64,000 nt of DNA from Lycium barbarum (GCF_019175385.1 NC_083340.1:7541706-7605705); one strand, 5' to 3'. Shown: positions 35,815-47,437, counted from the first letter of the stretch. The notes: a model not told the origin generated them from the sequence alone. Translations and numbers: made by a program.

Positions 35815-37329
35815 TTACCACTTTTCTCTCCATTTGGAAGATATGAATTTGCGCCCCAACTTTGAATCAAGATTCCGGTGATGCTCATGAGGCGGTGGTA
35901 GGAAAGCAAAGAGGCCAACTCTCGGATGTCGCATTTTGCACTTTTTGGCCTTTGAGTGAGGAATGCCCTTTTGTCTTCTTGGCATAGCAAACTTCAAAAT
36001 AAAAACACTTTCTTCTTCATATCCAAAATTCTCCATTGGCTTGTTTGGTTCAACTTCCATATCATCAACCAAGCACAATGTTGAAAAATGTTTCGAATGT
36101 GATCCAACGCGCTCAAATTTCAAATTTGCATGAATTTTGACATCCTTACCCATAAATGAACTAGAGTCTTCAAAAACGATTTCATGAACTTTTTTATGCA
36201 ACTCTAGTATCATTTCTTCAATCTCGGCATCATTCACTATTTTTGGATTTGTTGGTTGGTAATTTATCATTAGCTCTTGAAAATCAATAGTGACCACTTC
36301 TTCATTGGAAATCAACTTAAAACTACTATCCATGGCCTTTTGATGTTGAGCGTCACATGCCTCAATCTTTGCATTCAATTCGGCCTCCAATTTTTTTATA
36401 GCAATTTCAAGTAACTCCACTTCTTGACTTTGCTCCACATGCATTTTTAGCAATTCTTCTATCATCCGTGAAAAGCCATTACGGTGATCCCCATAGAGTT
36501 CAAGTTGTTGAGCTTGATTCATTAGTCAATCTTGGCTCATAATATCCACTTTGTCAAGTTTGTCTTCATGGTGAGAATCGTCCAAAGCTTGTAAAAATCC
36601 TAACGTGGTGAAATCCATGTTTTGGATAGTTTCATCATCTCCATATTGAACTACTTCCCACCATTTGGCCACAATTTTCCCATATTTTTCATTTCTCCCC
36701 ATAATGGCACTCAACATTTCCTCAATTTCCTCTTTTCGAGTATTGGAGATTTCTTCTTTATGACTTGGCTCATTTTCTTCAAGTTGAACCACTTCTTCAA
36801 TTTCACAACTCTTGTTGGGGTCACAAGAATTTTCGGGCTCATCTTGTAAATTTGAAATCTCTTCTTCAACTACTTCATTTTGAGGAATAGGCACATCCAT
36901 GGAAATTGAAAAAATTTCATCCTCAAGTGATTTGTTCTTTTCCAAAATGGATTGCCCGACGAGTTCTCGCTCCTCCTCCCTTTCCCGGTCAAAGTATGCT
37001 TGGAGCAATTCCATGATACCTTCATATCCGGTACTTTGCCCTTTGTTTGCCATATCATTGTTCCTATCAAACTCAAAAGCACAACTAGTATTTTCATTAG
37101 AACAACTTGGGGGAGGGGAAGGAAAATAATTAGGACAATCACTCCAATGTCCATTTTGAGCACCACATATATTACAAATATTCCCATCATAGGATTGAGA
37201 CGGTGCACACATCTCTCTCCCGGGAGCATTTTCACAATCTTGCCAAAAGTGAGGTCCTCCACAATATGGACATGGGTCATCAAAGTATGAACAACTACCA
37301 TCCAACCAATTTTCATTATATGATGCCAT
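35815..37329 (-). CDS. Element D protein: two zinc knuckles, acidic middle, coiled coil; one in-frame stop
   Basis: The frame runs from ATG 37329 (MASYNENWLDG) to TAA at 35815, 504 residues with a single internal TGA at 36526-36528. The frame is unchanged across it, so it may be a recent nonsense change. Near the N-terminus are two related cysteine clusters, CPYCGGPHFWQDC (about residue 20) and CNICGAQNGHWSDC (about residue 48), close to gag-type zinc knuckles. A glutamate-rich middle follows, then after the TGA a probable coiled coil (QSQEVELLEIAIKKLEAELN), and a basic C-terminus ending KFISSKWREKW. I do not recognise the family. By position it could be a diverged gag. Upstream of the ATG the frame stays open through minisatellite copies to 37449. 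Confidence 0.65.
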
Positions 37330-37344
37330 TTTATTTTTAGCAAA

Positions 37345-37475
37345 AGCAAAAACTGGACAGTTTTGCGGAAGCAAAATCTGGACAGTTTTGCGGAAGCAAA
37401 ATCTGGACAGTTTTTCAGAAACTGGACAGTTTTTTTTTTTTTTTAGCAAAAACTGGACAGTTTTGCAGAACTGTG
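37345..37475. repeat. CTGGACAGTTTTGC minisatellite, second array
   Basis: Five copies of the same unit lie just upstream of the D start codon, with a poly-T run between two of them, inside what should be the 5' LTR or leader. Confidence 0.9.
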
Positions 37476-37505
37476 CAATTTGACAAATACCAATTTATCA
37501 GCATC

Positions 37506-39524
37506 CAAAGAAGACTTAAGAGCATGAATTTCCACCAAGTCATTCCCAGTAAGTAGAATGTCATCTACATAAACAGCTACAACAGTAAAAGAGGAGCCTA
37601 TACTCTTAAGGAATAAAGAATAATCATTCTTGCTAGAGTGAAATCCCCCAGATAGTAAAGCAGATGACAACTTTGCATACCACTGCCTGGAGGCCTGTCT
37701 AAGGCCATAAAGAGACTTATTTAACTTGCAAACAAAAGGAGAAACGGGGAAGAATTATAGCACAAATATTGTTGCAAGTAGAAAGGTTGTGCAGCAGATC
37801 TAGATGGCTTTCTCAAAGCAATTGGAGGAGATGAATCAGGGGAAGAAGAATCATGAGAAGAAACAGGATTTTCAGAAGAGGAAGACCTAGGAGAAATAGG
37901 ATTTTCAAGAGAGGAAGGATGGTGGGAAAAATGTTCAGTAAAAGAAGAAACAGGAGAGGAAACGGGATAGTTGTAGGAGCATGGAGGTAAATCATCAATG
38001 AGAGGAATAGGAGGAGAAAAAAGGGAAGGATGGAAAGAAGAAGAGTATGGGAAGATTTCTTCCTGAAATTGAACATCTCTGGAAAAGAACATAGTATACT
38101 TGGTTATAGCAAGAAGTTTGTAAGCCTTTTTGGTCATGCTATAGCCAAGAAACCCACATGTAAGAGATCTAGACTTGAATTTATCTCTGTAAGGTTTGGG
38201 ACTGCAACAAAGGCAATGCATCCAAAAGGCTTAAGGTGGAAGTAGGAAGGATAAGACTTGTAGAGAAGAGCATAAGGGGTGGAATTATTCAGTAAGGGTG
38301 AAGGAAACCTATTTATGAAATAAGTAGCAGTAAGGATGCATTCTCCCCAATACTTAACAGGAAGTTTGGACTGAAATAAAAGTGATCTAGATATTTCTAG
38401 AAGATATTTGTGTTTTCTTTCCACAACACCATTTTGTTGTGGAGTATGAGGAGTGGAAGTTTGGTGGATTATTCCTTGGGAAGAGAAAAAGGAAGCTGCT
38501 ACAGAACTGGAACCTAGTTCAAATGCATTATCTGACCTAACAGTTTAGACTGAAGTATGAAATTGGGTTTGGACCATGGAGATAAATGATTTGATGAGAG
38601 TGAAAGCATTGGATTTTTTGGAGAGTAAGTGGGTCCAGGTGGCCCTGGAAAGGTGCTCAACTATTGTTAAGATATGTTTATATCCATTGTAAGTTTAAGT
38701 ATGGTAAGGTTCCCATAAATTAATGTGGATCAATTGAAAAGGGAAAGTAGTCTTAATGGAGCTCTCAGGAAAAGCTAATCTCTGTTGTCTAGCCATAGGA
38801 CAGATTTTACAAATAAAGTCTTGTCTCTTAGATAACTTGTCTTTAAGGAAATGAATGGATTTCATTTTATGATGTGGCATGTGGCCTAGTCTTAGATGCC
38901 AAATTAAATCAATATTAGAAGCATTATTAGAAGAGCAAACAAGTGAAGACAAACCAACAGAATCAGACATAACATTTTGGGAATCAGTAGAAGATAATGC
39001 GGCTTTATCATTGATAGAAACAATAGCTGCAATGGTATTTACAGAGTGAGAAACAACAAGAGACTTAGGATGAAGAATATAGAGCCCATTTGACACTTTA
39101 CCAAGCTCTAGCTAGTGGCCTCTTCAGAGAAGGGCCCTATATAACACAATTAAAAATAGTAAAATAAGCTCCACATTTGAATTGGTATAACAATTTGTGT
39201 AAAGAAATCAGGTTGTATCTAAATGAAGTCACAAACAAAACATCTTTTAAAACTAAGTCTGGGGATAATGTGAGAGTACCAGTACAAGTGACTTTCACCA
39301 TGTAGCCATTTGGTAGAGTAATGAGATAAGGAATGGGAAGAGGAGTGATGTTAGTTAAAAAGGATTTAACTGGTGTCATATGATTATTGGCACCTGAGTC
39401 TATGATCTAAGGATTATCACCTACCCTAGACGTATGACATGCAAAAGAGCAACAATTACTAAAATCATAAGTGCTTACTAAACCTGCATATATGGTATCA
39501 GTTTCTCTTTCTTCAGTGCAAGAA
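37506..39524 (-). pseudogene. Copia-3 protease, integrase and first part of RT
   Basis: On the minus strand I read the protease DSGANNHM (39378-39401), LTLPNGYMVKVTCTGT, the integrase zinc region (WHLRLGHMPHHKM ... CKICPMARQQR, 38695-39096), integrase ([20 protein letters not shown], 38134-38424), a serine/proline-rich linker, then [19 protein letters not shown] and [11 protein letters not shown] (37443-37760). Between LQQYLCYNS and the RT segment about 150-170 residues of RT expected by comparison with Copia-2 are missing, so the copy has an internal deletion. The frame ends exactly at the GCATC duplication of element D. Confidence 0.9.
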
Positions 39525-40600
39525 CTTTTTATCACGACCCAACCGGAGGGCCGCGACGGGCACCCGGTGCTAACCCACCCAGGCACCTCTTAACATACTT
39601 TCACATTTACCTCTAGGTGAGCCACAAAACTAAATCATGCTTTCTATCCATTATTCAAGCTAGTTCCCTTGGACAACAATACATATATACATATCACCAT
39701 TAATAGCAATGCCCATAGCAAGGTACATAAGCCGACGAAGTTAACAAAATGACATCCAAAATATAGGCCGACAAAGCCAAACACATCTAACTATATACAC
39801 ATGTCTACGAGCCTCTAAGGAGAGTATGTCACATCATAAAGGCGGGACAGGACCCCGCTATGCCCATAAATATATACACAAAAGAATAAGTACCAAAAGC
39901 TATAGCTCCGAATGAAGTGGAGCTCCGCTATGTAATCCCTGAGAAATATAGCTATGGATCAAGCCTGTCTCCCTGGCCACCTGCGGGCATGACACAACGT
40001 CCACAAACAAAAGGACGTCAGTACGAAGAATGTACTGAGTATGTAAAACATGATCAATATCATTATAGGAGCATAATAAGCAACATAAGAAATAACATAA
40101 GATGGGAGATAGTAGCATCATCGTCATAAGCACTTACTTGCTTTTCATAGGGACTTCCCATTTCTAATGCGAGATTTTTTTTGTACATACATCCGTATTC
40201 GTATCCGTACTCATTTACATTCCGTATCCATAGTTGTATTCATATACATGATCTTATTCATATTCGTATCATATTCATATTCATACTCATATCTATATCA
40301 TATACATATCCATGTCATATATATAGCATTTACATAGCATACCCGACCACGAAGGTTCGGTGTTTCACGTACTCGGCCATGGTTAGGCTCGGTGATCATA
40401 CATACCTGGCCAACCAAGGCTCAGTTTTACACCTACCTGGCCCTACCAAGGCTCAGTGTTATCCTTACCTAACTGCAGTGGTGCGCGCGCATCGTCATAT
40501 ATATATATATATACATCTATATATTCTACCCGGCCATATAAGCTCGGGGTTTCATAATAGCCATACATAGGCACACATACATGTAAACTCATAGACATCT

Positions 40601-40768
40601 TTAGCATTATCACTACTATCATCGTCATCATTATCGTTATCGCTATTATCGTCGTCATCATTATCATCATCACTGTTATCGTCGCCATCATTATCGTTAT
40701 CGCTATTATCGTCGTCATCATTATCATCATCACCGTTATCGTCGTCATCATTATCGTCGTTCATTACG
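40601..40768. repeat. ATC/GTC triplet-based array with about 60-bp higher-order units
   Basis: The run consists almost only of ATC, GTC, TTATCG and CATCATTATC triplets. The segment ATCGTCGTCATCATTATC recurs with near-identical neighbours. The corresponding part of the 16224-18601 copy has only a few GAT triplets. Confidence 0.85.
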
Positions 40769-40863
40769 TCTATCCTTATAGGATTATTCGTCATATGAGA
40801 AATTTAGTACAATCGTAATACATATAAAAAATTATAAGCTTTGTAGCTTTTTGAGGATAGAGT

Positions 40864-43800
40864 TGTCACACCCCATTTTAACCCGCAGATTAAAGTTAGA
40901 AGTACGACATATTGGAGATTCCTGTTTTTGTTGTTATTTTTAAGGAGTCGCCACCTAATTATTTACGGTGAATTAGGACACCTAAAGTTTATTAAAGTTA
41001 TGTTTAAAGTTAACTCTGTTTAAGGTCTGCGAAACTTAAGATTCTAGGTAAGGGTTCAATTAGTCTATAGGGAAGGTATTAGGCATCCTATAAGACCCAT
41101 TAACAATGGTTAACCGACCGGACTTATGATTAGTTAGGCTAAGTGTAAATATAGTATTATAGGAAAGAAAATAGCTTTGTAAATATGACTAAAGTTGTAG
41201 ATAACTATGTGAGAATGCTATTTAAAATAAAACTTGTATAAAAATAATGATTTGTATAAAAGAGTATTTCTAATGTTATTTTGTAAACACGGCTTATAAA
41301 TGTCGTCAAGGTTTTAAGACGAAAGTGTAATAGCATTGTTTAAAGTAATGCTCGTAGAAAATAGCAATTGCATAAAAGGGTTTTAGTCAAGAATAAACTA
41401 AAAGAAAGCGGGACATGTAATGTTTATATGTGGAGGAAATGACTAAAATTTAAAAGAGTTATTTGATAAGAGTTTTAAAGATTTATTCTAGACAAATATG
41501 TATTTCAATATGTATTTTCTTAAGTGTTGGAAGGAAACTAAATTGAAAGAGTCATTCATCGAGTTAATTTACCCTTTTTATTCCTTAAACGAGTTAGCAG
41601 TGTCAAATATGTAATGTTTTAAATTTTAAAGTAGTAAGGATGAATCTTGATTCTTTTAACTCAAATATGTAGTCATGTATTTTTGAAAATCAATTAAAAT
41701 AACAGTATAGATACTATAGTAGTTTTAACAATGAAAATCAAGGAAGGTGAAATTTATGGAATTAATCATTGGTTTTCCTTAAATTACTACCCATCACTTC
41801 TAAAATTATCCCTACTAATTTCTTACTATTCATCTAAGCTAAGGAAAGACAAAATAAGAAAAATGTTAATCAAACAATACAAGTCAAAGGCACAAAATAA
41901 AGGAGTAAAGATGATTAAATGGGTTCAACCCATTTTGGAAATTGCTGCACTCTGTTTACTATTGGGCTTCGGCCCAGAAAGGCTTCTTTTTTTTCTTTTT
42001 TGTGTTGTTGTTGTTGCTATGGGCGGGCTGGATAGAGAGGAATCATGTTGGGCTTTTAGCCCAACGCCAAATACGGAAGAAAACGAGTCCCTCGGATTCG
42101 TATGCGAGATGATCATGCATAAAAAAATGAAAGAAAAAGGATTAGTACATAATCAACGAGTGAAGTTAAAGCATGTAAATGTACCTCAAAACAAATCAAC
42201 AAGTTATTTGCGTATATTTAGGTATCTCTCATGCATACACATTCATAAAGAGGTATAGAAGGTAAACAGTGAAAGTCTTTCTCCCTCGTATTAAATTAAA
42301 CGAGACTAGTGAAGATGCTTAAGAAAGTACGGGACGCTGTCATATATTTTCTATCAACAGCATCATAGTAAGTCAAAGTGTTTTGCAAGCTATAAAATGG
42401 TCAATTATACCGTATACAACAACCAACAGTTTTAATACCAATGCAGGGAGGGCAAATCCATGAAATACATAAATGATAGATGTATGGAAGAAAGGGGAAT
42501 AAGAGGCAGCACAACATGTAACAAAAAATAGTAAAGCAACCACCAAACAGCAATCGCTGCTAAAAATAGGTATCAAATGAAGAATCGATCCAGCCAAGTA
42601 TAGTAAACACTCGTTGGAAATTTTCAGCAGCCCAGTTAATTTAAAAGCAGCATTTTCAAACTCGACATTCAGTGATAACTCAGCTCAAAACAAAAACTGA
42701 AACTTAACGTGAACTGTGGCAGGAATTCAGTTCAAAAGGGAATAGTTCGTTATATCGTATTTCATAATTCATACACCAACACAAAGTAGAGCTAAGATGC
42801 TTACAAAATCAACTAAACAATGTTGAATTCTAACAAACAGAAACATAGAGCCGAGAAGTTGATTGAAGATGAAGCAGCAAACAGAAAACAGTATCCAAGA
42901 AATACTATCTTATTTAAACAGATAAGTGATCTCAGAAAACATTAAAAGCTAAATTAACAGCAGATCACAAGATTGTAAGCCCACAGTAACGCTAACAACA
43001 ACCTGACCACATTCATAGGCATAGCCTAATAATCCTCCTGACATAGGATGCTAAAACAAAAACCATAGTAGGATCGTGCAATCAAATCCACTAATCTAAA
43101 TGAGCCCCATACTACTCAACATATAAGGACCAAAATACATACAAGAGGAAGCATTAAATGTCCAGCAGGAGTCAGATTTTACAAGACCAGACCATCATTT
43201 ATGCATTTTAAAAGTTGTTTGAGTCAACTAGGACTTTCATCGTCATGAAGAATGCAATATTCTGAACAACATGGGCAGAGAAACATAATGATGGATGAAC
43301 ACAGGACTTAAGCTAACATAAACTTCAACTAAACAAAGGACACATGAAGAACAAACATCATACTTTGGCACAAACAATAAAGGGAAGCCGATTTAGCTGG
43401 ATAAACCGAGCAACATAAGCTTAATCTAAAAAATGGGAACTGAAAACATAGGGGACAGGGGAGTGATGAACATGTGAATAACTGAATTCAAAACTATACG
43501 TTAAACTTAATCAGCAAAGAAATAATGTGTCTGATAAATGAAGAAAGAGCACATTGATTGTATCTCAAATTATAAACTCTTTATATGTTAACTTAAAGTA
43601 GATGCAAGCACACCAAACAGTGAAAGGCATTCGTTGAGTATTCATCCACTAGTCCTCTAACTCAAGATTTAGTTATTCCTTATCACGAGAACAACAATAA
43701 TAAAATTAACACAAAGCGTATTAGAACGAAATCATCACTTCTAGTAAAGCTTAAAGGGAACGAATCTGAATTTCATCTTCAGCTCGCGATTTACATGAAG

Positions 43801-45272
43801 TTAAATCCAAAACAGAAGTGGGAATAAGCAGGCACTAATCATCTAACTTAATGATCTAGCTAATTACGACTAGAGAACATGAAACAAAAAAGCTGCAAAT
43901 GAAAGACATGGATGTTACACTAAGGAATACAAACGAGCAATCTAAAGGTACCAGATTAGAAACAAGCTAAACTAAACTAATCTAACTACATAAATTTACA
44001 CAGAACAGAGCCGAACATAGAACATGAGATAGAGATCAGATCAAATCGACAAAGCGCATCGACATAGGTTATAGTCATTTTCATTATATCCAAATTCAAG
44101 TAAACTAATTAGGCACCCGAATACAATATTCAAAATAAATAGAGCAAAGAGGGACAATGCCGACCTGTTTTGGGTACAGTGAACGGGCGTCGAGGCCTCG
44201 AATCTAATCTCGTTGGGAACAGATTAGGGCTCGATACAAATGAGTCCGAAATATCTGTCGTGGTCAAAGTCCACCAAGACAGAGCGAATGTTTAACGGTC
44301 TTAAAGTTAGAACGATAATCGAACGATTGCAAGTTGTAAAATCTAAGGATTTCTGGCAAATTTGAGGCGATTAGAACTTGTATTTTTGTAAGGGAATTTT
44401 TTGTAGATTCCGGATCCTCTTTTCGTCCCCCTTCTCCTGATTCAACTAGGATTATTTATAGGGTTTTTTCTTCATAGAGATGAGCGGTGGTGATGATGAA
44501 AGGGAAAGAGAGGAGCGTGAGGCGTGGGGGACAAAGGTGACAGACTCATGGGGGTCAGCAGTATGGTGGAAGTGGCAGGGAGAACGTGGGGGGAGACAGG
44601 GGAGAGTGGGAGCAGGGGCGTGAAGAGAGAAGGAGAGGGAGGAGCGTAGTGGGGAGAACGTGAGGGAGAGAAGGGAGGAAGGGAGAGTAGAGAGAGAGGG
44701 AGATGTGCGGCGGGTGAAGGAGGGAGTGAAGGGATTAGGTTTTTATTGGTTTAGGAAATAGAAAGTGTGGGCCGGGTCGGGTGATAAGGTTTGGGCTAGA
44801 CTGAACCGGGTTAGGTATTTGGTGTAGGATTTGGGCAGATATAATGTGGGTTGGGTATTAACATGTGGGATGATTAATTGGGTAGGGAAATGATATTATA
44901 TTTGTATTTTGGGCCATTAATTTGGCTAAAAAATATTGGTCCTTCCTCCGCTATTCAATTATTTTGGGCATCCAAATTAATAACTAGTACAATATTTATT
45001 ATGTGAAGATAAACAGTAATTAGTATATAGAAAGTAAGGATTTTACAAAGTGTTGTCTTGTAATTAATTTAACGAATCTGAACCCGAAAACGAAACGATG
45101 ACTAACTGTTTAAAATTTGTGATAAAGTAATGCTCATAATGTTGAAAATAAAAGTAGTGATATTAATAGTAGTAGCAATAAAATATCGTGAAAAAATAAA
45201 GTATTTAGCTCGTTAGTAAATTTAAAAACCCGAGTAAATTAAATAAAAGAGGGACAAAATTGGGTGTCAACA
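40864..45272 (-). mobile_element. Solo LTR (family A, about 4.4 kb), second copy
   Basis: The plus strand starts TGTCACACCCCATTTTAACC and ends GACAAAATTGGGTGTCAACA, the complement of the family A termini at 1852-6283. The exact duplication AGAGT flanks it (40859-40863, 45273-45277). On the minus strand CCTATAAATAATCC (about 44447-44462) is a likely TATA box. Two hairpins (41963-41976 and 42047-42065) match those of the first copy. The open frame at 41731-42258 (plus) does not look like any known protein. This is the innermost insertion of the nest. Confidence 0.83.
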
Positions 45273-46139
45273 AGAGTCATTTGGAGAGCATCATAGGCTC
45301 ATAGAAGAATAGACATTTGGCCAAAGAACCATGCCTTATGAAAGAAGGGTTAGCCTTACATACCTTTTCCGTTCAACTATTCTATCACTTGCACGTTCTC
45401 CTTCAATGCTCACGTTTCTATCTTCATTAGAGTTATACTATCATTAGAAATCGATAATTAGCATACACGACTAAAACTAGAGAAAATTGGACAGCATCTC
45501 CTTTATTTATACGACTTCCTCCATATCATATATCAACTCCCAAACGTCAATAATACATTCACAATATCATAACGATAGTCTTTATTCTCCTACATTATCC
45601 ATATTCTTCCATTCACTTCAAGTCACCCATATTCATGGTCATAGCACACTATTACATTCGCTCATATACAATGTTTATCCCATGTTCCCAATATCATTTA
45701 TAACATGATTATATTCATAGCATATCAAGAATCATTACTCAACCCAAGCTATTATTCAAAAATGACACTATTCCCACATTCAAGATCCATTTTCTATATC
45801 CTTTTACAATCCAAGTGTTTCAACTTTTAAATACCTTTAGCAACATAAAAATACCATAAATATTACTTTAGATGTTGTAGGAATAAGCTTTGGGTGGAAA
45901 TACTTCACTTGATCCAAAACCCTAGTTCATCTCCAATGAGATTTCTTGACTTGGATGATCTTTAATGAGTTTCTTACACTTGGTTTGCTTAGTTTGATGA
46001 AGTAGATCATAGATTTCTCTTGTGTTCTTGTAGATGAAGAGTGGAGAGGGTTTCTAGAGAGTTCTTGAAGTTTGGATGAAAAATGAAATGAAAATAATGA
46101 CTTGGCCCCTTTTTAATAGCGTGAAAAATCTGATCTGTC

Positions 46140-46460
46140 GGGTAATTATACGAACACTTATACGGTCCGTATAAGTGACCATGAAATCGTGCCTATTTCC
46201 ACTTGGTTCTGTGCTCATTATACGGCACATTACACGGGCCGTATAATTTTATACGGTCCGTATAAGTGATCGTAAAATCTCCTCTTCAACACCTTGCCTT
46301 TGTGACCATTATACGGCATATTATACGGGCCGTATAACTTTATACGGTCTGTATAAGTGACCGTATAATCTCACCCATGAGGGACTTCACTGTGACCATC
46401 CTGCGATCCATTATACGGACCGTATAACATTATACGGACCAAATAATCGACCGTATAACT
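46140..46460. repeat. Cluster of TATACGG/CCGTATA palindromes in the family B LTR
   Basis: ATACGGTCCGTATAAGTGA, TACACGGGCCGTATAA and TATACGGACCGTATAAC-type motifs recur roughly every 20-70 bp, as in 16560-16740, but the cluster is larger here. Confidence 0.85.
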
Positions 46461-46805
46461 CATCTTTTCACTGATCTCTTTCTTGTCACTTCGTTTGATC
46501 TCCAATCCTTAGGGAACCTTCTTAGCACTTGTTTATCACCTCATTAACAATCTAAGGGACGTTATAACTCTTCTCCAAAGCATCATTAAGTCATCATTAA
46601 CTCGTTACTCATAATTCCTTTTCGATACCTATCGTATGCCTTGCCTTCTCTTGGCAAACTTTCTTCTCTTATCTCGAATGCCTTTGAAATCTTAATTAGG
46701 GTCATCAAACGTCATTCCTTACTTATTGAAATATCGCATACTCGTACTCTTCGTTAGTTTATTCACTGTGCATCAACAAAAAAATTTCCGAGGTGTAACA
46801 GTTTT

Positions 46806-47437
46806 CATCTACTGAAGCATGCTCATCATTTGATTCTATTGATCAGGTGAGAATTGTGTTCCTTTACCATCAGATTGGCTAGGCTTTCCTGAAGATTCAG
46901 TCCTAGTATCAGCTTGAATAGTTGGACCCTGAACACTTTGAGCACAAGCAGCAGTTCTTCTGTACTGGTTTTGATTTTGGTTGGAAGAATTGTTTAGAAG
47001 TGTGGAACCATTATTAAGACTGTTGAGATATTGGAGTTTTCTACAATTTGCAATGACATGACCAGGTTTCTTACAATATCTACAAAACAAATTGTTGTTG
47101 TTTCTGTGGTCTCTCTTGTTGTCAAAATTCACCTTGGTTTCTAGTGGGTAAGAACCTGAATAAGGCTTCTATAAACCAGTAGAAAAAGATGCAGCATCTG
47201 TGTTGAAAGAGGCACTCACATTGTGTGCTTCTAGTTGACTTTTATCATTGATCAACATAGAATATACAGTATCAACATCAGGTAATGGTTTAATCATCAA
47301 AATGTTTCTTCTAACACCTGAGTATACTTCATTCAAGCCCATTAAAAATTGATGCAACTTTTGTTCCTCTTCCATTTTCTGAAAAGCCTCTTTGCAACCA
47401 CATGTGCAATCAGGATATGTAATAGAATAAGCAAGCT
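46806..47437 (-). pseudogene. Copia-3 gag, C-terminal part with zinc knuckle
   Basis: The minus strand reads LHQFLMGLNEVYSGVRRNIL and DVDTVYSMLINDKSQLE, then after a stop near 47172 the knuckle CRYCKKPGHVIANC (CX2CX4HX4C) and a glutamine/asparagine-rich tail. The left end is the family B insertion and the right end is the LINE insertion. Confidence 0.9.

Larger units (their letters stand above)
32515..37500 (-). mobile_element. Element D: non-autonomous LTR retroelement with its own zinc-knuckle ORF
   Basis: The insert runs TGATAACGTCC...AATTTATCA and is flanked by the exact duplication GCATC (32510-32514 and 37501-37505), in the RT of Copia-3. Read on the minus strand it has an LTR-like head (TGATAAATTGGTATTTG), an open frame (37329-35815), a motif GCGCTTGGTGGGAGGCAACC (about 35760-35785), a long untranslated part, the polypurine run AAGTTTGGGGGTT (33725-33737) and a 1210-bp 3' LTR. 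There is no protease, RT or integrase. The polypurine run and the GGGAGGCAACCC motif recall Tat/Athila-type Gypsy elements. The 5' LTR appears reduced to a short stub, and no primer site was found. It carries one minisatellite in three places. Confidence 0.8.
39530..46800 (-). mobile_element. Solo LTR (family B), split by family A
   Basis: Read on the minus strand it starts TGTTACACCTCGGAAATTT at 46800 and ends GGTTGGGTCGTGATA at 39530. The flanks CTTTT (39525-39529) and GTTTT (46801-46805) are a 5-bp duplication with one change. Without the inner family A unit it is about 2.86 kb, longer than the copy at 16224-18601, partly because of an expanded triplet-like array (40601-40768). A TATA-like ATTAAAAAGG lies near 46105-46120. 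It sits between the gag and protease of Copia-3. Confidence 0.78.

Noticed and set aside
35366..35865. Overlapping plus-strand frames rich in GQFCKNWTVLQ-type repeats
   Set aside because: They are translations of the minisatellite in several frames, on the strand opposite to the element D reading frame, and have no independent support.
40443..40794. Minus-strand frames rich in aspartate or in isoleucine and methionine
   Set aside because: They arise from the triplet-type array in the family B LTR.
41731..42258. 175-codon plus-strand frame inside the family A LTR
   Set aside because: It is antisense to the LTR, has a low-complexity hydrophobic run, and the frame is not evident in the first family A copy.
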